From positions 1 to 36,783 of the forward strand of contig CAMYBM010000003.1 in assembly GCA_947253995.1 (NCBI GenBank): DNA of 36,783 nucleotides, in the 5' to 3' direction. A program made the position numbers and the translations under genes. This document shows positions 24,485-33,572 of the stretch, in pieces. The notes below the pieces were generated by a model that worked only from the letters and a program-made list of their open reading frames with translations, did no database searches and was not told the origin of the DNA. The stretch is from an uncultured Candidatus Saccharibacteria bacterium. Lineage in GTDB: Bacteria > Patescibacteriota > Saccharimonadia > Saccharimonadales > Saccharimonadaceae. The first letter of the stretch is position 1; the number at the start of each line of letters is the position of its first letter.

Positions 24485-24521
24485 TTATCTAAAGCCCCCC
24501 TGTGATGGTTAATCTATAATT

Positions 24522-24550
24522 ATTATAAACAAGAGCGGGTTACTTGTAAA
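24522..24550 (-). promoter_or_regulatory. Promoter of the glucan cluster
   Basis: On the minus strand TTTACA (24545-24550), 17 nt, TATAAT (24522-24527). The leader is about 30 nt and contains a G-rich CAGGGGGG before the ATG. Divergent from tRNA-Trp. Confidence 0.7.
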
Positions 24551-24611
24551 CACACTAAAGCTAAAATGAACAATTTGACAACATCTATATGGGGTGATAA
24601 TTTTAATTAAA

Positions 24612-24639
24612 TTGACAGCATGGGGCGTTGGGCTATAAA
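24612..24639 (+). promoter_or_regulatory. Promoter of tRNA-Trp
   Basis: TTGACA (24612-24617), 16 nt, TATAAA (24634-24639). The predicted start is about five bases before the tRNA. The 320 nt between the glycosyltransferase and the kinase gene hold two promoters, this tRNA, its terminator and the next promoter, and nothing else I can see. Confidence 0.7.
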
Positions 24640-24650
24640 ATAATAAGCAT

Positions 24651-24726
24651 ACGGGTGTAGCTCAGTTGGTAGAGCACAGGTCTCCAAAACCTGGTGTCGG
24701 GGGTTCGAATCCCTTCGCCCGTGCCA
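24651..24726 (+). tRNA. tRNA-Trp (anticodon CCA)
   Basis: Acceptor ACGGGTG pairs with CGCCCGT (24716-24722), discriminator G, CCA encoded. The stem CAGGT/ACCTG encloses CTCCAAA, anticodon CCA, which reads UGG only. Length 76 nt. The normal CCA anticodon argues against UGA being read as tryptophan. Confidence 0.96.
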
Positions 24727-24739
24727 ATAACATTATTTC

Positions 24740-24764
24740 ATGCCGCCATCGCCGCGGCATTTTG
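24740..24764 (+). terminator. Terminator of tRNA-Trp
   Basis: ATGCCGC (24740-24746), seven-base loop, GCGGCAT (24754-24760), then TTTTG. Confidence 0.75.
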
Positions 24765-24785
24765 CTATTAATTTAAGCAGCTTTA

Positions 24786-24794
24786 TGCTACAAT
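24786..24794 (+). promoter_or_regulatory. Extended -10 promoter of the P-loop kinase gene
   Basis: TGCTACAAT ends ten bases before ATG 24805; the leader would be three or four bases. Confidence 0.55.
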
Positions 24795-24804
24795 AATTTC
24801 AGCT

Positions 24805-25398
24805 ATGCGAGAAGTGAAGAAAACTGTATTGACACCAAAAAGCCCCTTGGTAGTAGCGGTCGTTGGAGCGCCAGGAGCAGGTAAATCATTCTTTGCCGAG
24901 CAGTTCGCTAACGCTATCGGGCTAGCTATTGCCAGCCAAGATCACGTGCGTTGGATGCTTTTTGCCAAACATACTTACAGCCGCAACGAAAACGATATTG
25001 TTAATCAAGTCGTTGGCATGCTAGTAGATCAACTTTTTAAGACTAAACGCTCTTTTGTAATTGATGGCGGATGCAATGCGGCAGTTGAACGACAACGGCT
25101 AAAAACTCAATGCCGACAAGCTGGCTACAAGTTGCTCTTTGTTACCGTGCAAACAGATCTACCGACGGCCAAGCATCGTGCGATGCATCGCACTGCTGAC
25201 CATGGTTTGGCAAACTACAATCAAGATCTTACGCCTGAGCTATTCAAACAGCTCTTAGCAAAATACCAAGCGCCAATTGTCGATAATATCACTACTATAG
25301 CGATTAGCGGCAAATACAATTTTAACGCGCAAGCACGTAGCGTATTAAAGCACATCTTTGCAACCAATCAAGCTTGGAGCAATGGCAACTCTCATTAA
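24805..25398 (+). CDS. P-loop kinase-like ATPase (AAA_33 / zeta-type fold)
   Basis: The 197-residue cytosolic protein has a perfect Walker A, GAPGAGKS (21-28), followed by a helix and a DHVRWMLF strand-turn as in small-molecule or nucleotide kinases of the AAA_33 group. The FVIDGGCNAAVERQRL segment corresponds to the second conserved strand, and the later VQTDLPTAKHRAMHR resembles a lid arginine region. The substrate is unknown; zeta-like toxins, gluconate kinases and polynucleotide kinases share this layout. There is no antitoxin-like neighbour. It overlaps the next gene by 17 bp. Confidence 0.75.
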   Translation: MREVKKTVLTPKSPLVVAVVGAPGAGKSFFAEQFANAIGLAIASQDHVRWMLFAKHTYSRNENDIVNQVVGMLVDQLFKTKRSFVIDGGCNAAVERQRLKTQCRQAGYKLLFVTVQTDLPTAKHRAMHRTADHGLANYNQDLTPELFKQLLAKYQAPIVDNITTIAISGKYNFNAQARSVLKHIFATNQAWSNGNSH

Positions 25399-25756
25399 GC
25401 CTAGCCCGCTCAACGCCCAGCGATTTAACGCGGCAGAACTCCGAATCTATGCTAATTATTATTTACCACGACGACTTTATCAGCTAGCTTTGCGTTACGG
25501 TTTTAAGATCAATCCGAGCCAAGTCCGCATTAACCATGCCCGTACGCGCTGGGGCAGCCGCAGCACAACTGGCACCATTTCGCTGAATCTAATGCTGATG
25601 GCAATACCGCCAGAGCTTTGCGACTATGTAATTTTGCACGAGCTTAACCACATCAAGCACATGAATCATGGTAAACAATTTTGGGACGACCTAGAGCTCA
25701 TCTGCCCAGGAGCGCTAGAACGCCGCAAATTGCTGCGCGCCTACTCGCCATACTAA
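25382..25756 (+). CDS. YgjP/SprT-like zinc metalloprotein (DUF45), short form
   Basis: The 124-residue protein carries the HEXXH zinc site HELNHIKHMNHGKQFW: H86 and H90 with catalytic E87, and H96 as probable third ligand. The strand before it, TRWGSRSTTGTISLN, is the family's conserved RWGS motif. Usual members are about 230 residues; only the C-terminal metallopeptidase part is present here. The frame is open from 25358, but ATG 25382 is preferred because it keeps the overlap with the kinase gene short. Substrate unknown. Co-translation with the upstream kinase-like gene is likely. Confidence 0.85.
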   Translation: MATLIKPSPLNAQRFNAAELRIYANYYLPRRLYQLALRYGFKINPSQVRINHARTRWGSRSTTGTISLNLMLMAIPPELCDYVILHELNHIKHMNHGKQFWDDLELICPGALERRKLLRAYSPY

Positions 25757-25765
25757 TCCTACTTA

Positions 25766-25774
25766 TGCTAGAAT
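25766..25774 (+). promoter_or_regulatory. Extended -10 promoter of the third histidine kinase
   Basis: TGCTAGAAT is followed by exactly six bases and then ATG 25781, predicting transcription from the first base of the start codon. Confidence 0.62.
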
Positions 25775-25780
25775 TAACAC

Positions 25781-27130
25781 ATGGTACACCGGCAAAAGTC
25801 AATTATCGTTTTACGTAGTATTATCTGGCTATCACTAATCGTGGGCCTCATTACCCTCAATGCCGAATTTAGCACTATCATTGTTGCGCTAACACTCAAG
25901 CAAACTGTAGGGCATAGCCTGATGCTAACAAGCGCGCTTGTTACCTTACCGCCAACCATTATTATGACCACGGCGGCTGGTTTATCGCTCAGGCGACTCA
26001 CCGTACTTCACCGACAAAACAACGCTTATATCCACGAAATAAATCGATCGCGCAACGTACAAAATACTTACATAACTTTGTTGCAAACTATCATCGACAA
26101 TATCAACTACGCAATTATTAACGTCAACACCAACGGCGTTGTCCGACTCTACAACTCAGCTGCGCTGGGTTTGCTCGATACTAACCGCAATATTACCGGC
26201 GTCGCGCTAACAGATTTGATTAAGCTTATCGATGAGCAGGGAAATCCGTTTGACGTACGGCAAATTCTTCTTAACGCCAAAAAGGCGGTGGGGCGCACCG
26301 ATTTACGCCTAGTATATACCGATGGCAACAAAATCAACCTGCGGCTCGACGTTATTCCAATCAAAGCAAACTTCAATGATGCAGCGGCTCCGCGGGGCTA
26401 CACTATTATTGCACGCGATATTACTGTTGAAAAAACTCTTGACGATGAACGCGATGAATTTATCAGCGTAGTTAGTCATGAATTGCGTACGCCAGTGGCT
26501 ATTGCCGAAGGGGCGCTTTCCAACTTACAATTCCTGCTCGATAAAGGCCAAGATGTGCACAAATTCGCCAGCACCCTAAACGATGCCCATAACCAAATTC
26601 TTTATCTTGGGCAAATGGTTAACGATCTCAGCACTCTTAGCCGAGCCGAACGCGGTTTGTATATGGAAAACACCGACATTGATCTAGAGAACTTTATTGA
26701 CACTCTGCAAACAAAATACGTTACTAACGCAGCTAAGCGCAACTTAACCTTAGTTAAGCATGTTGACGTTAAAGGACTAGTTAAGGTTTCTAGCATGGCG
26801 CTTGAAGAGATTATGCAAAATATTATCGAAAACGCCATCAAATACACTCCCTCTGGCACAATCGATTTTGGCGTACGCCCAGCCAAATCTACCAAAAGGG
26901 TTGAATTCTTTGTGCGCGACACGGGCATTGGCATCAGCAAATCAGATATCAAGCACATCTTTCAACGCTTTTGGCGCAGCGAAGACTACCGTACGCGCCA
27001 AACTTCTGGCACAGGCCTAGGTCTATACGTTGTCGAACAACTAGCACGCAAAATCAACTGCAAAATTTACGTAACTTCAACTCTAGGCAAGGGTACTGAA
27101 TTCTGCTTCAGCTTGCCATATTATAAATAG
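25781..27130 (+). CDS. Membrane-bound PAS sensor histidine kinase
   Basis: The third histidine kinase of the window, with no receiver gene nearby. Two N-terminal membrane helices (about 8-38 and 46-70) are joined by a very short loop. A coiled linker leads to a PAS domain (about 97-215, with IINVNTNGVVRLYNSA), then the phosphoacceptor H233 in VVSHELRTPVA, and an HATPase domain with N box (NIIENAIKYT), G1 (DTGIGIS), F (FQRFWR) and G2 (GTGLGLYV). The first helix begins at residue 8, so there is no signal peptide. It is likely leaderless. Confidence 0.93.
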   Translation: MVHRQKSIIVLRSIIWLSLIVGLITLNAEFSTIIVALTLKQTVGHSLMLTSALVTLPPTIIMTTAAGLSLRRLTVLHRQNNAYIHEINRSRNVQNTYITLLQTIIDNINYAIINVNTNGVVRLYNSAALGLLDTNRNITGVALTDLIKLIDEQGNPFDVRQILLNAKKAVGRTDLRLVYTDGNKINLRLDVIPIKANFNDAAAPRGYTIIARDITVEKTLDDERDEFISVVSHELRTPVAIAEGALSNLQFLLDKGQDVHKFASTLNDAHNQILYLGQMVNDLSTLSRAERGLYMENTDIDLENFIDTLQTKYVTNAAKRNLTLVKHVDVKGLVKVSSMALEEIMQNIIENAIKYTPSGTIDFGVRPAKSTKRVEFFVRDTGIGISKSDIKHIFQRFWRSEDYRTRQTSGTGLGLYVVEQLARKINCKIYVTSTLGKGTEFCFSLPYYK

Positions 27131-27141
27131 ATCTTTATAAT
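27113..27141 (+). promoter_or_regulatory. Promoter of the small membrane protein and helicase genes
   Basis: TTGCCA (27113-27118), 17 nt, TATAAT (27136-27141), largely within the 3' end of the kinase gene. ATG 27149 follows seven bases later. Confidence 0.65.
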
Positions 27142-27148
27142 AACACTT

Positions 27149-27406
27149 ATGCATAACATGTATCAATTCAATATCTATTGGTTCATCGTCGGGGTTATTC
27201 TAATCGCCGCTGGCGTCTGTGTAGTGCGCTTTTATAAAGAGATCTCTGACAACTTTCTCTACGGTCCTAACAGCTACCAAAAGTGCAAGCTGTGGGGCAT
27301 AGGGTTTTGCATTGGTGGTGTACTAATTTGTCTTAACCTGCACACCTTTGTGATAGACTTAATCGGGCGCGTCATTTTTAGCGGCATGATTAATCGAGGA
27401 GAATAA
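27149..27406 (+). CDS. Small two-helix membrane protein
   Basis: An 85-residue protein with two hydrophobic helices (about 9-27 and 48-72) separated by a polar loop YKEISDNFLYGPNSYQK. I do not recognise the family. It begins leaderlessly and the large helicase gene starts one base after its stop, so the two are co-transcribed; a functional link is not evident. Confidence 0.7.
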   Translation: MHNMYQFNIYWFIVGVILIAAGVCVVRFYKEISDNFLYGPNSYQKCKLWGIGFCIGGVLICLNLHTFVIDLIGRVIFSGMINRGE

Positions 27407-27407
27407 T

Positions 27408-30400
27408 ATGTCAGCAGCGCATTTGCGTCAATTGAACCCCGAGCAGCAAGCCGCAGTTGATCAAATTTATGGAGCTGTTATTGTCGTAGCTGGACCAGGG
27501 ACGGGGAAAACAGAACTATTGTCACGCCGCGCTGCCAATATTCTCAAGCAAACCGATGCTGCAGCAAGTAATATTCTTTGTTTAACTTACACCGAATCAG
27601 CAGCAGCTAACATGACCAAACGGCTCGCCAGCATCATCGGCGCCGAAGCTTACCAAGCCGAAATTAGCACCTTCCATAGTTTTGGTAGTATGATTCTAAC
27701 GCGCTACTCGCAATATTTTTTCGGTGAAGAGCGCGAAGCGGCCGACAATTTTAAGCAAGCGCATATTATTCAAACCATTTTGAGCGGCCTTGGACCCAAA
27801 AACCCCTTGGCACAACGCGATCCGAATGGCAAATTCGTTAAACTCAAAGAACTAACCAACTTTATTAGCGACTTAAAAAAAGCTGCTATTACGCCAGATG
27901 AAGCTGAACAAGTTTTTCAGCAGATTAACGCTTTCTGCGATAAACTTGAGCCAGCTCTCCGCGCCGCAACTGCCCCACGCGTCTCGAAGTCAGTTTACCC
28001 ACTCTACCGTGAATTAGCCAAGCAGGCACGACTTTTAGCGAAAGAACAACCCGAGCTGCGCTTCCTTAGTGACCCAAAGCTAGGCGATGTTTTCGCCGAC
28101 ACCTTGGACCGCGCCCTCGATGAAGCCGAATCCGCCAACTCAACTAAACCGCTCACACGATGGAAAGGTGATTGGACGGTAAAGTCTACTAGCGCCAATG
28201 TGAGTATCAACAAAGCCAAGCATCAAGCCGAAGCGTTGATGTCTTATCTACCAATCTATCGTGCTTACAACCAAGAGCTTGATGCCCAAGGTTTGTACGA
28301 CTTTAACGATATGATCTTGCTCGTATCCCAAGCAATTGAACAGCACCCCGATCTGCGTGCCGAGCTATGCGAACAATACCAATTCATTATGGTCGATGAA
28401 TTTCAAGACACCAATGATGCTCAACTGCGATTGCTATTCTCGTTTACCGATGCTGACAATTCTAACATCCTTATTGTAGGGGACGACGACCAAGCAATTT
28501 ACCGTTTTCAAGGTGCTGACATTAGCAATATCAACAGCTTCAAGCATCGTTTCCCTCACTTTCGTCAAATTGATCTAACTAAAAACTACCGTAGCGGCGC
28601 AGCTATTCTTGAAGCGGCGCAAGATGTTGCCCAAGGGATTTGCGACCGCTTGCCCAATTTACAAGGGGAGAACAAATATATCGAACCATGCGTTCCAGTA
28701 AATGCTACCGTCAAATATATCACAGCCAATAGCCCCGAGCAGGAGCTTAATTACGTAGCCACTACCGCCAAAAAACTAATCGAGCAGGGGGTTGAACCAA
28801 CTGAAATTGCCGTCATTGGGCGCACGCACGCTAGCCTTTCCCGCATCTTACCATACTTTAATCAATATAATATTACAGTTAATTACGAACACCGCAGCAA
28901 CGTCTTTAATTCCGAGCCAATTGAATTACTAATATTACTAGCGCACACCATCTTGGCTTTACGAAATACCAATCTCGCGGAGCTACGCGGCTACTTGCCG
29001 CGCTTACTTGCTATGCCAGCTATGCAGCTTGATCGCGCTACCTATTATACGATCAGCATTAACGCCCGACTAAGCCATGACGACGCCGCTATCGCTTGGC
29101 TTAATCAGCTAGCTGACAACCCAGCCACCACAAAACTATTAAGTTGGCTGCAAACCTTGGCAAAACTGAGCGATTCGACGCCACTTAACTCTATGCTACT
29201 TTGGTTGTCTGGAATCACAGCAACGCCAACTGCTACCTCAGAATTTACTTCGCCACTTTATGATTATTATTTTAATCCCACGAAAGCTGCCACCGCACCC
29301 GACGCCTACCTCACCCACTTGGGCGATCTACGCGCACTGATCGATGCCCTGCAAAGTTACAGCAGCGATGGTGCCGTACTCCACCTTAAAGATTTAATTG
29401 ACTTTATCGATGATTGCAATGTACTTGGAATATCAATCACCTCCGCAAAACCCGTAATCAATAGTAACAGCGTCCAAATACTAACAGCGCACGCCGCTAA
29501 AGGAATGGAATTTAAGGTTGTCTTTATCATTGACACCGAAAGTAGCGTGTGGGGAAGCAAGACGAGAAATCCTAAATCCATTACTTACCCTAAGAATCTA
29601 TCCTTCGGCGCTGTGCCGGGCAACGATGACGATGAGCGCCGGCGGCTGTTTTATGTAGCGATGACACGCGCCAAACAAGAACTTTACCTCACTAATCACC
29701 TAAAAGCGGACAATCGCGAGCTACTCCCACTTGAGTACATTCCTTGCGCCATTCCGAATACAATTCTACCAGCCGAAAGCATTACCCAAGCGATAACCTC
29801 TCTCAAGCTAGCCCTCCTCACCGATCTGCCGCAACCCATTGACGACTGGCGTGTTTATTTTTCCAATATACTAGAACATTTTACGCTGTCGGCCACCTCC
29901 TTAAACGACTTTGTCGACTTACAATACGGCGGGCCAGGGCGCTTTTTTGCTAAACACATTCTTGGCATACCTGAGCCAAGTTCAGTACACGCCGTCTTTG
30001 GTACGGCAATTCATCAAGCGCTACATCGCTTACATTGCGACTTAAACGAACAAGGCACCATTAAATTAGCCAACGTCTTAAACGTCTTCACCAACCAACT
30101 TGTGCGCCAGGGCAAAGACTTCGCCGATAGCGATATCACGCATCTCAAAGATTATGGCTTACAGATTTTAACGAACTTCATTGAGCAGCACAATGAACTG
30201 TTCAACCCCCAGCAGCTTTCGGAGGTTACACTTCGGGCAACGCTAGACAACGGCGTTCGTTTGCTGGGCAGTCTCGACGCCGTCAACGTTGATCACAAAC
30301 ACCACGCGCTGCAAATTATTGACTATAAAACTGGGCATGGCTTTGCTAGCTTCGACAAAGTATCCAACAATCTTGCCAACAAGCAGCAAAATCATTATCG

Positions 30401-30683
30401 GCAGCTATTGTTTTACCGACTTTTAACTCAGCATTCCGCCGCCTACCATGACTTTGCTATCACTAGCGGGCAGCTACAATTCGTTGAGCCAGATAAGAAA
30501 ACCGGTGAATTTTATCTCCCGACAATTGACTATACTACTGCATCTGCCAGGCTAGACTTTGAGCGCTTCACACAGCTAGTTGCTAAAGTTTGGCAGCATA
30601 TCATGACGCTAAACTTTCCCGACACTAGCAATTACAAAAATAGTTCCGACTTCATCGATGATCTCATCGCTGGCAAGATCTAA
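27408..30683 (+). CDS. UvrD/Rep-type superfamily 1 helicase fused to a PD-(D/E)XK nuclease
   Basis: A 1091-residue ATP-dependent 3'-5' DNA helicase with a C-terminal RecB-like nuclease, similar in layout to AddA/AdnB-type end-processing enzymes. Helicase motifs are in order: Q motif LNPEQQAAV, motif I GPGTGKTELL (29-38), Ia TYTESAAANM, II VDEFQDTND, III GDDDQAIYRFQGA, IV TKNYRS, V LTAHAAKGMEF, VI YVAMTRAKQEL. The nuclease part shows GTAIHQALHRL, GSLDAV and IIDYKTG near residues 865-980, the residues D and DXK of the active site. CGAGGAG precedes the ATG. No partner subunit (AddB-like) is adjacent. Likely role: recombination or repair of broken ends. Confidence 0.92.
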   Translation: MSAAHLRQLNPEQQAAVDQIYGAVIVVAGPGTGKTELLSRRAANILKQTDAAASNILCLTYTESAAANMTKRLASIIGAEAYQAEISTFHSFGSMILTRYSQYFFGEEREAADNFKQAHIIQTILSGLGPKNPLAQRDPNGKFVKLKELTNFISDLKKAAITPDEAEQVFQQINAFCDKLEPALRAATAPRVSKSVYPLYRELAKQARLLAKEQPELRFLSDPKLGDVFADTLDRALDEAESANSTKPLTRWKGDWTVKSTSANVSINKAKHQAEALMSYLPIYRAYNQELDAQGLYDFNDMILLVSQAIEQHPDLRAELCEQYQFIMVDEFQDTNDAQLRLLFSFTDADNSNILIVGDDDQAIYRFQGADISNINSFKHRFPHFRQIDLTKNYRSGAAILEAAQDVAQGICDRLPNLQGENKYIEPCVPVNATVKYITANSPEQELNYVATTAKKLIEQGVEPTEIAVIGRTHASLSRILPYFNQYNITVNYEHRSNVFNSEPIELLILLAHTILALRNTNLAELRGYLPRLLAMPAMQLDRATYYTISINARLSHDDAAIAWLNQLADNPATTKLLSWLQTLAKLSDSTPLNSMLLWLSGITATPTATSEFTSPLYDYYFNPTKAATAPDAYLTHLGDLRALIDALQSYSSDGAVLHLKDLIDFIDDCNVLGISITSAKPVINSNSVQILTAHAAKGMEFKVVFIIDTESSVWGSKTRNPKSITYPKNLSFGAVPGNDDDERRRLFYVAMTRAKQELYLTNHLKADNRELLPLEYIPCAIPNTILPAESITQAITSLKLALLTDLPQPIDDWRVYFSNILEHFTLSATSLNDFVDLQYGGPGRFFAKHILGIPEPSSVHAVFGTAIHQALHRLHCDLNEQGTIKLANVLNVFTNQLVRQGKDFADSDITHLKDYGLQILTNFIEQHNELFNPQQLSEVTLRATLDNGVRLLGSLDAVNVDHKHHALQIIDYKTGHGFASFDKVSNNLANKQQNHYRQLLFYRLLTQHSAAYHDFAITSGQLQFVEPDKKTGEFYLPTIDYTTASARLDFERFTQLVAKVWQHIMTLNFPDTSNYKNSSDFIDDLIAGKI

Positions 30684-30729
30684 AATAGTATTAATCAAAA
30701 CGGATAATTGGCTGCTAGCTCATAATATA

Positions 30730-30738
30730 TGTTATACT
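30730..30738 (+). promoter_or_regulatory. Extended -10 promoter of dnaX
   Basis: TGTTATACT. Several overlapping TATA-like hexamers lie in 30723-30747, so the exact start is uncertain; AAGGGG at 30753 serves as a distant Shine-Dalgarno sequence. Confidence 0.5.
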
Positions 30739-30769
30739 TATACTATATGTTAAGGGGTGAAGTAAGCTA

Positions 30770-32221
30770 ATGGCTCATTTGGCGTTATACCGTAAATACC
30801 GGCCAACTAGTCTTGACCAAGTCATTGGCCAGCCGCAAGTAACAGACCTCTTGCAGGCAATGGCGCAATCTGGTGAATTTGCCCATAGCTTTTTGCTTGT
30901 GGGGCAACGCGGCACCGGCAAAACCACCGTAGCGCGCATCTTGGCGCACATGATTAACGGGCTAGACTATAACGATGCCGTCAACGACAGCAACGTTGAT
31001 ATCATTGAAATCGATGCCGCTTCAAACAATAGCGTTGAAGATATCCGCGACCTGCGCAGCGGCATTAACCTTGCGCCGATGCAGTGTCCTTATAAAGTCT
31101 ACATCATTGACGAATTTCACATGCTCAGCAAATCAGCTTTCAACGCGCTATTAAAAACTATTGAGGAGCCACCAGAACACGTTATCTTTATCCTTGCAAC
31201 TACTGAAGTGCAAAAAATACCAGCAACTATTCTGTCGCGCGTGCAGCGCTACAACTTTCACCCGGTTGATCTTAAGTTGCTAACTCAACATCTAGCTGGC
31301 ATTGCGGCAGCTGAACATATCGACTGCGACCACGCCGCCTTGCAGCTAATTGCCGAACAGGGCGGTGGAAGCGTGCGCGACTCAATCACTATCCTTGACC
31401 AATTATCTAATCAAACAGCCAAAATTACCGTTGATACCGTTGAGCGAACGCTTGGCTTGATCCCACATCAGCAACTCGCCAAACTTCTCACCGCTACTGC
31501 AGACAACGACGTCCCGACTATTATTACTATCGTCCAAACGTTGGCCGACAACGGCATTGCAGCGACAAATATCACCAACCAGCTAATCAATTATTTTGCC
31601 AAGCAAGCACTTAAATCGCCAGCTTTGTATCGCATCATCCGTGAATTGCTTGAAGTCAATCAAGCCGGTATGCCAATTGCGCAACTACTTGCCGTGCTAA
31701 TCTGTGCTAATCTTAAGACTACAACCGCCCCTTCAGTTGAACTACCGTCGCCACAGCCAAAGGCTGCAGCTGCTTTAGCGCCAAAACCGCAAGTGGCACC
31801 AGCTGCTTTAGCGCCAAAACCGCAAGTGGCACCAGCCCCACAACCAAAAGCCAAAGCCAAAGCACCTGCGCAATCTAATCCAGAACCGAAATCCATAATC
31901 AAGGGTGATTTTCCGCTCGTAGCTGTCAAGGCGCAACTTAAAGAGGCCGACGAATTGTCCGCCTTGTCTCTGCTTGATATGTGTGATTTTCGCTACAATA
32001 CCAAAACTAATACGCTAACGCTATTTTTCGGCAAAGCCTTTCATCGCCGGCGCGCCAATACCAATAAATTCAAGACTGCGCTAACCAATGCTATTGCAGC
32101 CGAGTGCGGCGCTAAGCCAAATATTGAAATCAGCGATGACGCGGCTCCCGCAGGATCAGCAGCGAGCAAGATAATCACATTAATGGGTGGCGGGGAGGTA
32201 ATCAATGACAACCAAATCTAA
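30770..32221 (+). CDS. dnaX: DNA polymerase III gamma/tau subunit, lacking the zinc module
   Basis: DnaX is the ATPase motor of the sliding-clamp loader. Walker A GQRGTGKTT (45-53), Walker B YIIDEFHML (111-119) and TTEVQKIPATILSR are canonical. In other bacteria four cysteines between the P-loop and Walker B form a zinc module; here the stretch 58-80 (MINGLDYNDAVNDSNVD) has none, and the SRC motif reads SRV. A Pro/Ala/Lys-rich linker (about 325-370) includes an exact 11-residue tandem duplication. The C-terminal domain is short. 483 residues. It overlaps dnaB by 17 bp, so loader and helicase are co-expressed. Confidence 0.94.
   Translation: MAHLALYRKYRPTSLDQVIGQPQVTDLLQAMAQSGEFAHSFLLVGQRGTGKTTVARILAHMINGLDYNDAVNDSNVDIIEIDAASNNSVEDIRDLRSGINLAPMQCPYKVYIIDEFHMLSKSAFNALLKTIEEPPEHVIFILATTEVQKIPATILSRVQRYNFHPVDLKLLTQHLAGIAAAEHIDCDHAALQLIAEQGGGSVRDSITILDQLSNQTAKITVDTVERTLGLIPHQQLAKLLTATADNDVPTIITIVQTLADNGIAATNITNQLINYFAKQALKSPALYRIIRELLEVNQAGMPIAQLLAVLICANLKTTTAPSVELPSPQPKAAAALAPKPQVAPAALAPKPQVAPAPQPKAKAKAPAQSNPEPKSIIKGDFPLVAVKAQLKEADELSALSLLDMCDFRYNTKTNTLTLFFGKAFHRRRANTNKFKTALTNAIAAECGAKPNIEISDDAAPAGSAASKIITLMGGGEVINDNQI
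31768..31833 (+). repeat. 33 bp perfect tandem duplication inside dnaX
   Basis: The unit at 31768-31800 is repeated without a mismatch at 31801-31833. It encodes 11 residues (AALAPKPQVAP-type) in the linker. Perfect identity at silent positions suggests a recent slippage event. Confidence 0.95.
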
Positions 32222-33563
32222 CTTCCACGATACGGACGGCAAACTACCACCACAAAACATTGACGCCGAAATGTCGCTGCTTGGTGCAATTTTGATCGAT
32301 CAAGATGTAATCGTCAATGTTGCCGATAAAGTAACGGCTGACGATTTCTATGATAAGCGCCATGCAACTATTTTTCGCGCCATTATCGAACTCTACAGCC
32401 GCCATTCACCAATTGACATGCTCACCCTCAGCACTAGCTTAAAGAACAGTGGTGACCTTGATGCCATTGGCGGGCCAAAATATTTAGGCGATCTAACTAA
32501 TATTGTGCCAAGTAGCGCCCATGCCGAGGAATACGCCAAACTAATCGCCACTGCGGCAGTTCGCCGCCGCCTAATTAGCGCTGGTGCTAAGATCACAAAG
32601 CTTGGCTTCGATCAAGCTGAAGAGGTGCAATCAGTCCTTACTAAAGCCGAAGCTGACCTCTTTGCAGTGAGTCAAGCCTCACAAAAGACCGATCTCGTTG
32701 CGTTAGACTCCGTCCTTGCTGAATCGTTTGATCGTATGGCGCAGCTGCACCGCAATAAAAACTCCCTGCGGGGCATTACTACCGGCTTCAAAGATCTTGA
32801 CCGCATTACTGCTGGCTTGCAAAAGTCCGACTTGATCATTCTTGCGGCGCGCCCGGCAATGGGTAAGTCAACCTTCGCTCAGAATCTTGCGTACAACGCC
32901 GCCAGCCGCGAGAAAAAGGCCGTCTTGATTTTCAACCTTGAGATGAGCAACGACCAAACGGTTGACCGTATGGTAGCCGAAGCATCTGGCGTGAACAGCT
33001 GGAATATCCGTACCGGCAAGCTAACCGAAGAGGATTTTGCCAAAATCTCCGAAGCTATGGGTGAAATGGCCGAAGCACCAATCTTCTTTAGCGATAAACC
33101 TGGGCTATCCATTCTTGAAATGCGTACCATGGCACAACGTCAAGCACACAAAACACCGCTTGGTTTGATCATTGTTGACTATCTTCAGCTCATGAGTGGC
33201 AGCAAAAACTATGGCGACAATCGTGTGCAGGAGGTTAGCGAAATCTCACGCGGCCTAAAGCTAATTGCACGCGAACTTGATGTCCCCGTGATTGCACTAT
33301 CACAGCTCAGCCGTTCGGTTGAAGCTCGCCCAGATCGGCGGCCAATGCTTTCCGACTTGCGCGAATCTGGCTCTATCGAACAAGATGCTGACATCGTCAT
33401 GTTCCTCTATCGCGAAGACTATTACAACCCCGATACCGAGCGTAAACACATCACCGATTTAATTATCGCCAAACACCGTAATGGGCCAACCGGTAACATT
33501 GAACTTTATTTCCACCCTGATCGGCTCAAATTCATGTCCCTCGAAAAACGACAATCGAATTAG
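32205..33563 (+). CDS. dnaB: Replicative DNA helicase DnaB
   Basis: Hexameric 5'-3' helicase at the replication fork. The N-terminal domain opens with PPQNIDAEMSLLGAILID and DFYDKRHATIF. The RecA-like domain carries LRGITTGFKDLDRITAGLQ, Walker A AARPAMGKS, FNLEMS, Walker B LIIVDYLQLM, and SQLSRSVEARPDRRPMLSDL with arginine finger region and DIVMFLYRE. 452 residues is normal, and no intein is present. The ATG lies inside the end of dnaX. The next gene is convergent, nine bases away, with no visible hairpin between them. Confidence 0.97.
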   Translation: MTTKSNFHDTDGKLPPQNIDAEMSLLGAILIDQDVIVNVADKVTADDFYDKRHATIFRAIIELYSRHSPIDMLTLSTSLKNSGDLDAIGGPKYLGDLTNIVPSSAHAEEYAKLIATAAVRRRLISAGAKITKLGFDQAEEVQSVLTKAEADLFAVSQASQKTDLVALDSVLAESFDRMAQLHRNKNSLRGITTGFKDLDRITAGLQKSDLIILAARPAMGKSTFAQNLAYNAASREKKAVLIFNLEMSNDQTVDRMVAEASGVNSWNIRTGKLTEEDFAKISEAMGEMAEAPIFFSDKPGLSILEMRTMAQRQAHKTPLGLIIVDYLQLMSGSKNYGDNRVQEVSEISRGLKLIARELDVPVIALSQLSRSVEARPDRRPMLSDLRESGSIEQDADIVMFLYREDYYNPDTERKHITDLIIAKHRNGPTGNIELYFHPDRLKFMSLEKRQSN

Positions 33564-33572
33564 CTATCTAAC

